Positions 14,958 to 23,757 of a stretch of DNA of 32,361 nt are shown piece after piece. The position numbers and the translations under genes were made by a program. This DNA comes from Streptomyces mesophilus (lineage in GTDB: Bacteria; Actinomycetota; Actinomycetes; Streptomycetales; Streptomycetaceae): assembly GCF_011044995.1 (NCBI RefSeq), contig NZ_JAAKZW010000077.1:1-32361 (forward strand), in the 5' to 3' direction. Below the pieces are notes generated by a model, which saw only the letters and a list, made by a program, of their open reading frames with translations, ran no database searches and was not told where the DNA came from. Positions within the stretch are counted from its first letter, which is position 1. Each line of letters begins with the position of its first letter.

Positions 14958-17860
14958 TGACCGGAACACCCACCTCACGGCGCGGTCTGCGCCTGGCCTC
15001 CGGGCTCATAGCGGCGGGCCTCACCCTCACCGCCGCGCCGTACGCCCTGGCCGCCGAGGGCGACGACAGCTCCGTGATGAAGCTGACGAGCGCCGAGGCA
15101 GAGAAGCTCGCCGACCGCATCGGTGTCGATGTGTACGGCGACGCGTCGGTGGCCGACGACGAGACCGCGGCCGGCGAAGCCACGTCCGAAGCGGCCGACG
15201 GTCCGGTCACCTTCACCGCCAAGTCCACCCTCGAAGGCGTACGCGGCATCGGCGCCACCGTGCCGGCCGCCGGCGGCCAGTACTTCACCGTCCACAGCCT
15301 GGGGAACATCCAGCTGCACCGGGCCGACGGCTCCACCGCGTGGGCCCGCACCAACACCTCGCTGTACGCGGACTGGCAGGTCAAGCCGCTGCGTCCCTGG
15401 CAGCAGGAGCCGTATCCGGCACGGATCCTGATGGGCTACAACGCCGTCAGCCCGTTCGCGCCCTCCTCCGACCAGGGTTACGACACCGGGGACCTGACCG
15501 GGGACGGCATCCCGGACCTCGTGTTCGCGGCGTCCGTCGGCGACTCCCCGTACCGGCCGTTCAGCTCGCCCGGCTCCTCCCTCTACACCGGCACGTTCGT
15601 GACGGTGCTCGACGGCAGGACCGGCAACACGCTGTGGTCCAAGATCTATTCGTATGCCTCGATGGTGAAGATCGTCGACGGGACGCTGCTCGTCGCCGAT
15701 GCCCCGCGCCTGAACAACGGGGGCGCGCCGGCGACCGAGACCGCCAAGGTCCACGGCATCCGATTCGGTTACGGCGACGGCAAGTTGACCCCGTCGAAGA
15801 CCTGGACGTACGACACGGGCGAGGCGCGCATCGCCACCTGGGGCGCTCTCGCGGACGTGGGCGGCGGCAAGGCCGCGCTCTCCTGGAACCTGCGCAAGTT
15901 CGGCGGCGTCACCGCGCACGGCACCACGCTCGTGCTCGACACCGCCGACGGTTCGGTCAAGTGGGCGACGGGCAGCGACCTTTACGGCCGGCAGCTCCAC
16001 CTGGACGCCGCGCGAGGCCGCGTGGTCGCCCTGGAGCAGGCCGACACCATGGACGCGGTGAAGTACGAGCTCGTCGCCTACGACCTGGCGAGCGGCGCGC
16101 GCACCACCCTGGACACCAGGATCAACGCGCTGGCCACCGCCATGACGGTCGGCGACGTGAGCGACAGCGCGGGCGCCGAGTACGCGGTCGCCGAGTCGAC
16201 ACTCACGCCGTACGGGTCCGTGAACGCCGCCACGATCCGGGTGCTCGAGGGCAAGGACGGGGCGACCGTCGACTGGACGCACACCGTCAAGCGGGACGCC
16301 GGGAACACGTCCGGCAGCGGCCCCAGCTTCTGGGACCTGGACGCCGTGGGCGGCAGGCTCGTCGCCTCGGCACAGGACGACCGGGGCATCGCCACGGCCG
16401 AGAACCCGGGCGGCCGGGTCTACGGTGCGCTCACCGCGCTCAACGGCAGTGGCAAGGTCATCTGGCGCCAACAGGGCGTGGGGGCCTCGCCGTTGCACCA
16501 CCAGGTGTACCGGGCGGGCGGCGCCGACTTCGTACGCCTCGTCGACCAGGCGCAGAACATCCGCACGTACAACCTGGGCACCGGTAAGCAGAAGGAGCTC
16601 ACCGCGCTGCAAGGCGACTTGAACTACGGGCAGACCGCCGACCTGAACGGCGACAAGAAGCCGGACGTCATCGCGGGCGGCACGTCGAACGGAGTGTGGG
16701 CCTGGTCGGGGCCCTCCCTCGTCGCGGGCGGGCCGAAGCAGCTGTGGAAGGCCCAAGTGCCGGGCGCGGTACGGAACATCGCGACCGGTGACGTCGACGG
16801 AGACGGCAAGCCCGAGGTCGTCGTCGCCGCGGACACCGCCACCGTCGTCCTGGACGGCGCCACCGGCAAGGTGCGGACCACGATCGGCGGCGCGGGCGAG
16901 TTCGTCCGCTCGGTGACCGTGGACGACGTGAACGGCGACGGGAAGGACGAGATCCTCGTCCCGACCGACGCGCTGCGGGTCTACGACGGGAGCGGCGCGG
17001 CCTTGTGGACGTACTCCGCGCCGACCGAACGTACCGATGTCGTCTTCTCGGACACGGTGGTCGCCGACGGCCGGGTGCACACGCAGTACACGACCGGGAA
17101 CGCGCTCTTCGCGGACGACGCGGTCGTGGGCGGCGCGGCCCTGGACGGCGCCACGGGCAAGGTGGAGTGGAACGCCGAGCCCAAGGCGCCCGAGCGGGCC
17201 GCCGACGGGAAGCTGCACGGCGCGATCCTCGACCACGGGACCTTCGCCTCGCCGAAGATTCCGTACGCGGACGGGCACGCCGTCGTCCACACCTGGATCG
17301 TGCTGGCCGACCCGACCGTCGCCGGCGACCTGAGCACCGCGGCCCCGAGGGTCATCGTCGAGATCCGCGACGGCCGCACCGGTGAGCTGCTGCACCAGGA
17401 CGCCACCGGCGGCCCCTGGTCGCACGGCAACTTCTTCATCGACGACGCGAGCGAGGCCGCGCAGGAACCGCTGTACGCGATCAGCTTCGGCACGTTCCGC
17501 GGCTTCGGTGCCGGCGGCATCGACACCCGCAGCTCGGTGGTCACCAGTCTGCGCACCGCGGACTTCGCCACCGGGCCCGGCGGCCGCAAGCTGGTGATCG
17601 GCGGCACGGAGGCCGGTGTGGCCGCGTTCGACCCGTCGCAGCTGACCACCGGTGACTCCTTCCAGTCGAGCCGGGGAGGCGCCACCCTGATGGGCGGCCG
17701 GACGTATCTCGCCGCCGACCTCGACGGGAACGGGGTCGACGACGTGGTCTCGCTCAACTTCGACGACTTCGGCGTCAACCGGGCGGCCGAGCTCCTCGGC
17801 GGCGGGGTGCTGTCCCTGAACAACGCCATCCACCAGATGACGACGTTCACGCTGTCGTGA
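14957..17860 (+). CDS. Secreted FG-GAP/VCBS beta-propeller protein
   Basis: A 967-residue exported protein with a signal peptide ending near PYALAAEG (about residue 33). The body is a propeller-like array of FG-GAP and PQQ-like blades. Calcium-loop motifs are visible: DLTGDGIPD, DLNGDKKPD, DVDGDGKPE, DVNGDGKDE and DLDGNGVDD. I see no catalytic motif, so binding or scaffolding outside the cell is the likely role. ATG at 14957 overlaps the protease stop (TGATGA) and has AGGGAG 8 bases upstream; a GTG directly before it is an equally in-frame alternative. The tight coupling suggests the two exported proteins work together, for example as protease and substrate-binding or protective partner. A terminator follows. 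Confidence 0.9.
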   Translation: MTGTPTSRRGLRLASGLIAAGLTLTAAPYALAAEGDDSSVMKLTSAEAEKLADRIGVDVYGDASVADDETAAGEATSEAADGPVTFTAKSTLEGVRGIGATVPAAGGQYFTVHSLGNIQLHRADGSTAWARTNTSLYADWQVKPLRPWQQEPYPARILMGYNAVSPFAPSSDQGYDTGDLTGDGIPDLVFAASVGDSPYRPFSSPGSSLYTGTFVTVLDGRTGNTLWSKIYSYASMVKIVDGTLLVADAPRLNNGGAPATETAKVHGIRFGYGDGKLTPSKTWTYDTGEARIATWGALADVGGGKAALSWNLRKFGGVTAHGTTLVLDTADGSVKWATGSDLYGRQLHLDAARGRVVALEQADTMDAVKYELVAYDLASGARTTLDTRINALATAMTVGDVSDSAGAEYAVAESTLTPYGSVNAATIRVLEGKDGATVDWTHTVKRDAGNTSGSGPSFWDLDAVGGRLVASAQDDRGIATAENPGGRVYGALTALNGSGKVIWRQQGVGASPLHHQVYRAGGADFVRLVDQAQNIRTYNLGTGKQKELTALQGDLNYGQTADLNGDKKPDVIAGGTSNGVWAWSGPSLVAGGPKQLWKAQVPGAVRNIATGDVDGDGKPEVVVAADTATVVLDGATGKVRTTIGGAGEFVRSVTVDDVNGDGKDEILVPTDALRVYDGSGAALWTYSAPTERTDVVFSDTVVADGRVHTQYTTGNALFADDAVVGGAALDGATGKVEWNAEPKAPERAADGKLHGAILDHGTFASPKIPYADGHAVVHTWIVLADPTVAGDLSTAAPRVIVEIRDGRTGELLHQDATGGPWSHGNFFIDDASEAAQEPLYAISFGTFRGFGAGGIDTRSSVVTSLRTADFATGPGGRKLVIGGTEAGVAAFDPSQLTTGDSFQSSRGGATLMGGRTYLAADLDGNGVDDVVSLNFDDFGVNRAAELLGGGVLSLNNAIHQMTTFTLS

Positions 17861-17892
17861 TCTCCGCCTGAGCTGTCGTGATCTCCGCCTGA
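17851..17892. repeat. Perfect 21-bp tandem duplication spanning the stop codon
   Basis: GCTGTCGTGATCTCCGCCTGA at 17851-17871 is repeated exactly at 17872-17892. The first copy contains the last codons and stop of the FG-GAP gene; the second is a non-coding duplicate just before the terminator. Confidence 0.95.
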
Positions 17893-17893
17893 C

Positions 17894-17924
17894 AGGACCC
17901 CCTGGGCTCGCCCCAGGGGGTCCT
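17894..17924 (+). terminator. Strong hairpin terminator after the protease/FG-GAP pair
   Basis: AGGACCCCCTGGG (17894-17906) pairs perfectly with CCCAGGGGGTCCT (17912-17924) around a 5-base loop, 34 bp after the stop. There is no U-tract, as is usual in Streptomyces. Confidence 0.9.
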
Positions 17925-17952
17925 CGGCACGCTCGGTTAACCTGGCGCCCTC

Positions 17953-20900
17953 ATGGACGACGCACGGCAGACAACGGGCAGCAGCGACACCGCTCCTGTG
18001 CTGCGTCTGCACCTCATGGGTGGCTTTCGCGCCATACGTGAAGAAGGTCCGGCCGCTCCCGAACGGTGGCCGCGGCCCAGCGCCCAGGCCCTGGTCAAGC
18101 TGCTCGCCGTCACGCCCGGCCACCGTCTGCACCGCGAGCAGGCGATGGCGCTGTGCTGGCCCGAGGCCGACCAGCAGTCCGCGACCGGCAGCCTCCGGGT
18201 CGCGCTGCACGCCGCGCGCCGCGCGCTCGAACCGGAACTCACCCCGCGCGCGGCCTCCTCGTACCTGATATCCGACGGCGCCTTCCTCCGGCTCGACCCG
18301 GCGACCGTGCAGATCGACGCCGACCGGATCGAGCACGCGGCGCGCACCGCGCTCGACTCCGGGCGGATCGGCGAACTCGGGGCGGTCCTCGACGAGTTCA
18401 CCGGCGAGCTGCTGCCCGAGGACCGGTACGCGAACTGGGCCCGTGCCCGCCGTGACCAGCTGGCCGCCCTGCGCGAGGAGGTGCTGCTCGCGCTCGCCGC
18501 GGCGCATATGGCGCAGGGCTCCCCGGCCGAGGCGATCGGCGCCGCCGAGCAGGTGCTCGCCACCAGCCCCGCCGAGGAGCTGGCCCATCGGGTGCTCATC
18601 GACGCGTACGTGCGGCAGGGCCTGCGCCGCCGGGCCGTGCACCAGTACCACCTGTGCCGCGAGGCGCTGGACACGGAGCTGGGGGTGCGCCCCGGTCCCG
18701 AGACGGAGCGGCTGCACCGCGTGGCGCTCGCGTCGCCGCCCGCGCTTTCGCCCGCGATCCGGCCCACGCTGCCGGCCCCGCTGCGGGGCATCCGTACGAC
18801 GCCGCTGCACGGCCGCGGCGCAGAGCTGAGCCGGCTGCTCGCCGACGAAGGGCCACCGGTACGGCTGCTCACGGGCGAGGCGGGCGTCGGCAAGACCCGG
18901 CTCGCGGGCGAGGCGGCCCGCCGGGCGGTCGCGGCGGGCACCGTGGTCCTGTGGGGCGCCGGGCACGACGCGGAGGGACACACGCCGTACGGGGTGTTCG
19001 CGGAGGCGCTCGACGGGTGGCTGGCCGAGCGGAGCGTGGCCGAACGGGCGCGGGTCGGCGCGGAGTACCCCGAACTGGCCGCGTTCCTGCCCTCGTTGGG
19101 TCAGGTGCCGGCGGTCGGCGAGCGCAGCCCCGAGGAGGAACGCGACCGGCTGTTCCGTGCGACGGCCGGGCTGCTCGGTGAACTGGCCGCCCAGCAGCCC
19201 GTGGTGCTCGTCCTCGATGATCTGCACGCCGCCGACACCGGCTCGTACCAGCTGCTCAGCCATCTGGCGCGGCGCGGCGGTGGCGGCGGTCCCGGGGCGC
19301 GGTTCCTCGTCACGTATCGCGAGGAGGAACTGCCGGAGACCGATCCGCGCCGCGCGGACCTGGCGGCCCTGGTGCGCCAGCGGCTGGCCGGCGTCGAGCC
19401 CGTACACCGGCTCGGCCGGGACGCCTGTCTCGCGGTGGCGCGCGACGCGGGCGGTGGCGTGGAGGCCCAGCGGGTGTGGGAGCTGTCGCTCGGGAATCCG
19501 CTGTTCGCGCTTGAGCTGGCGAGGGGGCCGCTGGACACCGCCGGCGGCGTGGCGCCCGACGGCGTACGGCAGTTGGTGGCCGAGCGGCTCGCGCGGCTCG
19601 ACCACGACACCCGGCGGATCGTGGAGGCGCTCTCCGCGGCGGGCGCCAAGACGGCCACCTCCGAACTGCTCGACGTCGCCGAGCACGGACTGCATCCGCC
19701 GGTACGGGGCGCCGCCGCGACCGAGGCGCTCGAGCGGGCCCTCGGTGCCGCGCTGATCGAGGAGCGGCCCGTGGTGGTCTCGGGACGGCAGGAGCCCGGG
19801 CTCGCCTTCCGCCATCCGCTCGTCCGCCTCACCTGTTACGAAGGCCTCTCGGCGGTCCGCAGACGGCAGTTGCACGGTGCGTTCGCGCAGACCGTGCAGC
19901 GGCGCAGGCCCGACGCGGTGGACACCCTGGCCGCCCACTTCGCCCGCGCCGACGACCCGCGCGCGGCCGACTATCTGCGCCGGGCGGCCGAACGGGCCGC
20001 CGCCCTCTATGCCAACGACACCGCCGACCGCTACTACCGCGACCTGGTCGCCCGCCTCGACGTGGACGCGGCCCGCGCCCGGCTCGCGCACGCCCATGTC
20101 CTGCGCAGAATGGGCCACTTCGAGCAGGCGGCCGAGGCGCTGCGTCTCGCCCTCGCGGAGTTCGAACGCCGTCAGGCGCACGACGACGCGGTGCTGGCGG
20201 CGGCGGTGCTCGCGGAGACGCTGGTCAAGACGAGCGGCACGGGGACGGGGGCGGGCACAGGAGCCGGCTCGGGCTCGGGCTCGGACACCGGCACGGATGC
20301 AGGCCCCGGCTTGGGCTCGGGCACAGGACCCGGCTCGGGCTCGGGCACAGGACCCGGCTCGGGCTCGGGCACAGGACCCGGCTCGGGCTCGGGAGGCGGG
20401 TTGGGCACAGGAGGCGGCTCGGGCGCAGGATCCGGCAAGTCGAACGCCACCGCCGTCGGCCGCCGCCTCCTGCGCGACCACCCCGTGACCGCGGACACCG
20501 CGCCGGAACCGGCCGCGTGCCACTTCCTCGCCCTGGCCGTGATCCGCTGCGTCCAGGGCCGCTACACGGACGGCGCCGAGGCGGCCCGGCAGGCGCTCGC
20601 GGCCGCGGGGAAGGTGCCCGGTGCGCCGGGGCAGGGCCTCGCCGCCAAGGCGTTCGCGATGCAGGCCGTCAACCTGGGGCTCAACGGCCGCTTCGACGAA
20701 GCGCGCGAGGCCGGCGACCAAGCGCTCGCGCCGGCCGAGGCGTACGGGGATCCGACGCTGCTCGGCTCGGTCCTGTCCACCCTGCGCGAGAACGCGCGGC
20801 GGGCCGGCCGCCTCCAGGAGGCGGTCGAGACCGGCACCCGCGCGCTCGGCCTGGCCGAACGTTCCGGTGATCCGACCGCGGCCGCCTTCGAGCAGGCGAA

Positions 20901-21486
20901 CCTCGCGGAGCTGCACCTGCTCCTCGAAGAACCGGAACCGGCCCGCGCCCTGGCCGAACAGGCGGTGGCCGGTGCGGAGGCCTACGACGCGTGGTGCCTC
21001 CCGTACGCCCTCGTGACACTGGCGCTGGTACGCCTGCGCCTTGACGCACCGGCGCGGGCGGCCGCCCTCCTGGACCGCGCCGCGACCGTGGCCACCACGC
21101 TCGGCGACCGGCAGGCCGAGCACGAAGTGCGCACGGCACGCGCCGAACTCGCCCTGCGCGCCCACCGCCCCGCCGACGCCCTGAGCGCCCTGGACGGGCA
21201 CACGGACGACGCCCCCGTATCAGCAGCATGGGCCGAACTCCTCGTGGGCCGGCCCGAGTCGGCGCTCACTCTCGCGCGCGCCGAGGTGTCCCGGGCCGAA
21301 CGCACCGGGGAACGGCTGGCCGAGGTGGAGGCACGCATCGCCCTCGGGGCCTCTTTGCACCGGGCCGCGCGGCCCGGCGAGGGCGCCGGAGAGCTGGCGC
21401 GCGCCGAGTCGCTGGCCGGTGTGCTGCCGTATCCGGCGGGGGTGCGGCGGGTCGCGTGGGCGCGGGAGATCCTGATCACCGGGTGA
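17953..21486 (+). CDS. AfsR/SARP-like transcriptional regulator with ATPase and TPR domains
   Basis: A 1,177-residue regulator. The N-terminal OmpR-like winged helix (about 15-100) is followed by a bacterial transcriptional activator domain (about 107-250, ending near ELGVRPGPETERLH). An AAA/STAND ATPase follows, with Walker A GEAGVGKTR near residue 308 and Walker B VVLVLDDLH near 418. The C-terminal half is helical TPR-like repeats. No LuxR helix-turn-helix is visible at the C-terminus. Residues about 761-831 are a Gly/Ser/Thr run inserted between TPR segments. No ribosome site precedes the ATG; TAACCT at 17938-17943 fits a -10 box, so a leaderless mRNA is possible. It may control neighbouring genes, but no target is shown by the sequence. 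Confidence 0.9.
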   Translation: MDDARQTTGSSDTAPVLRLHLMGGFRAIREEGPAAPERWPRPSAQALVKLLAVTPGHRLHREQAMALCWPEADQQSATGSLRVALHAARRALEPELTPRAASSYLISDGAFLRLDPATVQIDADRIEHAARTALDSGRIGELGAVLDEFTGELLPEDRYANWARARRDQLAALREEVLLALAAAHMAQGSPAEAIGAAEQVLATSPAEELAHRVLIDAYVRQGLRRRAVHQYHLCREALDTELGVRPGPETERLHRVALASPPALSPAIRPTLPAPLRGIRTTPLHGRGAELSRLLADEGPPVRLLTGEAGVGKTRLAGEAARRAVAAGTVVLWGAGHDAEGHTPYGVFAEALDGWLAERSVAERARVGAEYPELAAFLPSLGQVPAVGERSPEEERDRLFRATAGLLGELAAQQPVVLVLDDLHAADTGSYQLLSHLARRGGGGGPGARFLVTYREEELPETDPRRADLAALVRQRLAGVEPVHRLGRDACLAVARDAGGGVEAQRVWELSLGNPLFALELARGPLDTAGGVAPDGVRQLVAERLARLDHDTRRIVEALSAAGAKTATSELLDVAEHGLHPPVRGAAATEALERALGAALIEERPVVVSGRQEPGLAFRHPLVRLTCYEGLSAVRRRQLHGAFAQTVQRRRPDAVDTLAAHFARADDPRAADYLRRAAERAAALYANDTADRYYRDLVARLDVDAARARLAHAHVLRRMGHFEQAAEALRLALAEFERRQAHDDAVLAAAVLAETLVKTSGTGTGAGTGAGSGSGSDTGTDAGPGLGSGTGPGSGSGTGPGSGSGTGPGSGSGGGLGTGGGSGAGSGKSNATAVGRRLLRDHPVTADTAPEPAACHFLALAVIRCVQGRYTDGAEAARQALAAAGKVPGAPGQGLAAKAFAMQAVNLGLNGRFDEAREAGDQALAPAEAYGDPTLLGSVLSTLRENARRAGRLQEAVETGTRALGLAERSGDPTAAAFEQANLAELHLLLEEPEPARALAEQAVAGAEAYDAWCLPYALVTLALVRLRLDAPARAAALLDRAATVATTLGDRQAEHEVRTARAELALRAHRPADALSALDGHTDDAPVSAAWAELLVGRPESALTLARAEVSRAERTGERLAEVEARIALGASLHRAARPGEGAGELARAESLAGVLPYPAGVRRVAWAREILITG
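20233..20445 (+). repeat. Gly-Ser-Thr-coding low-complexity tract inside the regulator
   Basis: The tract includes three 24-bp tandem units starting at 20323, 20347 and 20371, each coding TGPGSGSG. Less regular GTGAGTGAG and GSGAGSG codons flank them. It remains in frame with the regulator. Confidence 0.92.
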
Positions 21487-21491
21487 TCAGG
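21471..21491. terminator. Bidirectional hairpin at a convergent gene junction
   Basis: CCTGATCAC (21471-21479) and GTGATCAGG (21483-21491) form a 9-bp stem with a 3-base loop. The hairpin contains the regulator's stop codon and ends 5 bp before the PepSY gene's stop, so it can serve both converging transcripts. Confidence 0.65.
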
Positions 21492-21496
21492 CTCCG

Positions 21497-22291
21497 TCAG
21501 TTGTCCTGGCCGTCGCGGTCGTCACGGTCATCGGCGTCGTTGCGGTCGTCGTGGTCGTCGTGGTCGTCCGCCCGGTCATCGCGGTCGTCGCGGTCATCAC
21601 GGTCGTCCGCCCGGTCATCGGCGTCATCGCGGTCGTCACGGTCCTCGGTGATACGGGAGGACTTCGTGTCGACGTTCCAGTCGCGCTCCTTGCCCTTGTC
21701 GTCCGTGGTCTCGACGTCCCAGGCCTCGGCGCCGCGGTCGTCGTCACCGTCCAGGTCGACCGAGGTGACGAAGCCCTTGGCGGAGGCTATGTCCGCCGCC
21801 TGCTTGGCGGAGACCGTCGTGCCCTTCAGGGCCGCGCGGGTCTCGCGGGCGTCCTCGGCGTTGTCATCGTCGTCGCGCTCCGTCTCGGTGCCGAGGACCT
21901 TGCCCGTCTTGGCGTCGACCTTCACCTCGTACCAGGTGGTGCCGGAGCCGAGGATGTCGACCTGCCAGTCGCGGTCGTCGTCGTCCTCGAGGTCCGCGGA
22001 GACCGCCGTACCGGACTGGGCCTTCAGGGCCGCGTCGATCGCCTGGGCGGCGGTGAGGCGGGAGGCCTCGGCCGCCGAGGAGTCGGAGGACCCGGAGCCC
22101 TTCGAGACGGTCGAGGTCTGGGAGCCGCGGCGGTCGTCGTCGCGGCCGTCGTTCCCGTCGGAGGAAGCGGCCGAGGACGAGGAGGCGCCGGACGTGCTCG
22201 CTTCCGTACCCGTGGCGAAGGCGTAGGCGCTGCCGCCCGCGACGAGGGTGGCGACGGCGACGCCTGCGATGACGATGTTGCTGCGCTTCAT
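21497..22291 (-). CDS. PepSY-domain protein with Asp-Asp-Arg tail
   Basis: A 264-residue protein with an N-terminal membrane anchor or signal (NIVIAGVAVATLVAGGSAYAFA), a Ser/Ala-rich linker and two PepSY-like domains (about 78-140 and 150-215), the first holding WYEVKVDAKTGKVLG. The last about 48 residues are an imperfect DDR/DDH/DAD repeat. PepSY domains occur in propeptides and in cell-surface proteins that modulate proteases; a direct role is unknown here. ATG at 22289-22291 is preceded by GGAGG, while the longer frame starting 60 bp upstream lacks a ribosome site. The tail is strongly acidic yet rich in Arg, suggesting metal or cell-wall binding. A phased direct repeat lies 77-102 bp upstream. 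Homologues often sit beside two-component systems, but none is in the window. Confidence 0.88.
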   Translation of the reverse strand: MKRSNIVIAGVAVATLVAGGSAYAFATGTEASTSGASSSSAASSDGNDGRDDDRRGSQTSTVSKGSGSSDSSAAEASRLTAAQAIDAALKAQSGTAVSADLEDDDDRDWQVDILGSGTTWYEVKVDAKTGKVLGTETERDDDDNAEDARETRAALKGTTVSAKQAADIASAKGFVTSVDLDGDDDRGAEAWDVETTDDKGKERDWNVDTKSSRITEDRDDRDDADDRADDRDDRDDRDDRADDHDDHDDRNDADDRDDRDGQDN

Positions 22292-22367
22292 GAGCTCGGA
22301 TCCTCCGTGGCTGGGGGGCTGTGCTGCCTGTCGTGCGTTGCGATGACCCAAAGGTGCCTGGACGAGG

Positions 22368-22405
22368 CTGAAGAGAAGCTGAAACGACCTGAAAGGTTCT
22401 TCAGG
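22368..22405. promoter_or_regulatory. Phased CTGAA repeats and a CCTGAA/TTCAGG dyad
   Basis: CTGAA occurs at 22368, 22379 and 22389, spaced 11 and 10 bp, the pattern bound by OmpR/PhoB-type regulators. The third copy also forms the dyad CCTGAA-6 bp-TTCAGG (22388-22405). The element lies between the divergent PepSY and lipase genes. Confidence 0.6.
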
Positions 22406-22520
22406 GAGTGGTTCGTATCCGTTCCCTACGACACGCGCCGTATGGGCAGTTTTGCCGCACTCGCACCGCCAGGATGAGCGCCGTCGGAGATCTACTCGAC
22501 GGCCAGGTCAGGAGTGTGGA

Positions 22521-23699
22521 ATGCGGTTCACGATGCGCAGACGTCCAGGTCGGACGTATGGCGTGCTGGGTCTTGTCGCCGTGGTGGCGTTCGGGGCGCT
22601 CGGCCCCGCGGGCGCCCGCGCCGAGGAGCGGCGGGAGCGGCCCGCACGGCCGGGGGATGTGGTGAGCGCGGAGCCCGCCGGGTTCGGGCTGCTGCCCGGG
22701 CTGCTCACGCAGAAGACCGACGGCTGGCGGATCACCTACCGCTCGACCGGCGCGACCGGCAAGGCGAACGTGGTGTCCGGGGCCGTGATCGTCCCCAAGG
22801 ACGGTCGCAAGGGGCCCCGCCCGCTCGTGGTCTTCGCGCCGGGCACGGTGGGCCTCGCGGACAAATGCGCCTCGTCGAAGGGACGCCTGTCGGCCGTATC
22901 GCTGCTCTTCGACCGCGGGCTTCGGCGCGGCTGGGGCTTCGTGATGACGGATTACGAGGGTCTGGGGACGAAGGGCGACCACACCTATCTCGTCGGACGG
23001 TCCGAGGGCCAGGCCGTCCTCGACGCCGTACGGGCGGCCCAACGGCTGCCCCAGGCAAGGAAGTCGGGCCTGACCGAGCGCTCCGACGTGGGCATCGTCG
23101 GCTACTCGCAGGGCGGGCACGCCGCCGCCTGGGCCGCCGAGCTGCACCACACCTACGCGCCCGAGCTGAAGTTGCGCGGCACGGCGGCCGGTGGTGTGCC
23201 GGCCGATCTGGGGAAGGCCTTCGCGTACAACGACGGCAAGGGCGGCGCCGGGTTCGCGATGATGGCGGCGGTCGGGCACGACGCCGCGTATCCCGGTCTC
23301 GGCCTGGAGCGCAGCCTCACCAAGGAGGGCCGGCGCCTGGCCGGCCTGGCCCGCACCAGCTGCTCCGGCGACATCCTCGCCGCGATGAAGGGGCGGCAGA
23401 TGCACACGCTCGTCGACCCGAAGGCGGCGCCGGGCGGACGGCTCTTCGAGCGCGCCGACTGGCGGGCCCGGCTGACCGCGTCCGACCCGGGGCGCACCGT
23501 GCCGGACCACCCCGTGCTGCTGTTCCAGGGCACGTCCGACGAGCTGATCCCGTACGAGGATGTCGTGCGCCTGCACCGCACGTGGTCCCGTACGAATCCC
23601 GAGGTGACCTTCCGCAAGGTGCCGTTCGGGACGCATGCGTCGACGGTCCTCTTCGCCGTCGGGCCCGTGATGAAGTGGATGACCCAGCGGCTGGGCTGA
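22521..23699 (+). CDS. Secreted lipase-family alpha/beta hydrolase
   Basis: A 392-residue exported esterase/lipase of the secretory lipase (LIP) group. The signal peptide runs to about residue 34 (GARA-EE) and starts with Arg-rich MRFTMRRRPGR. The catalytic triad is visible: S196 in GYSQGG, D340 in GTSDELIP and H372 in FGTHAST. FAPGTVGLADKC probably holds the oxyanion region, and C116 may pair with the cysteine in TSCSGD. AGGAG lies 6 bases before the ATG at 22521; the upstream in-frame ATG at 22452 would add a non-signal extension and has no ribosome site. It is convergent with kdpC, with a shared terminator. Natural substrate is unknown; lipid or ester scavenging is the family role. Confidence 0.92.
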   Translation: MRFTMRRRPGRTYGVLGLVAVVAFGALGPAGARAEERRERPARPGDVVSAEPAGFGLLPGLLTQKTDGWRITYRSTGATGKANVVSGAVIVPKDGRKGPRPLVVFAPGTVGLADKCASSKGRLSAVSLLFDRGLRRGWGFVMTDYEGLGTKGDHTYLVGRSEGQAVLDAVRAAQRLPQARKSGLTERSDVGIVGYSQGGHAAAWAAELHHTYAPELKLRGTAAGGVPADLGKAFAYNDGKGGAGFAMMAAVGHDAAYPGLGLERSLTKEGRRLAGLARTSCSGDILAAMKGRQMHTLVDPKAAPGGRLFERADWRARLTASDPGRTVPDHPVLLFQGTSDELIPYEDVVRLHRTWSRTNPEVTFRKVPFGTHASTVLFAVGPVMKWMTQRLG

Positions 23700-23711
23700 G
23701 CACTGTGTGAG

Positions 23712-23755
23712 ACGTGAAGGGGCGGGGTGCTCATGTGCACCCCGCCCCTTCACGT
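23712..23755. terminator. Bidirectional terminator between lipase and kdpC
   Basis: A perfect 19-bp stem, ACGTGAAGGGGCGGGGTGC with its complement at 23737-23755, encloses a 6-base loop. It lies between converging stops at 23699 and 23758. Confidence 0.93.
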
Positions 23756-23757
23756 GT

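Noticed and set aside
12414..14978. 854-codon open frame antisense to the subtilase
   Set aside because: Shadow of a gene with a complete catalytic triad on the other strand; no family features in the antisense translation.
14975..17833. 952-codon open frame antisense to the FG-GAP gene
   Set aside because: It mirrors the G/C third-position bias of the real gene, shows no domain or signal peptide, and the plus frame has clear calcium-loop motifs.
16981..21201. 1,406-codon minus-strand frame opposite the SARP regulator
   Set aside because: It crosses a terminator and two unrelated genes and has no recognisable domains; the plus-strand regulator has clear Walker motifs.
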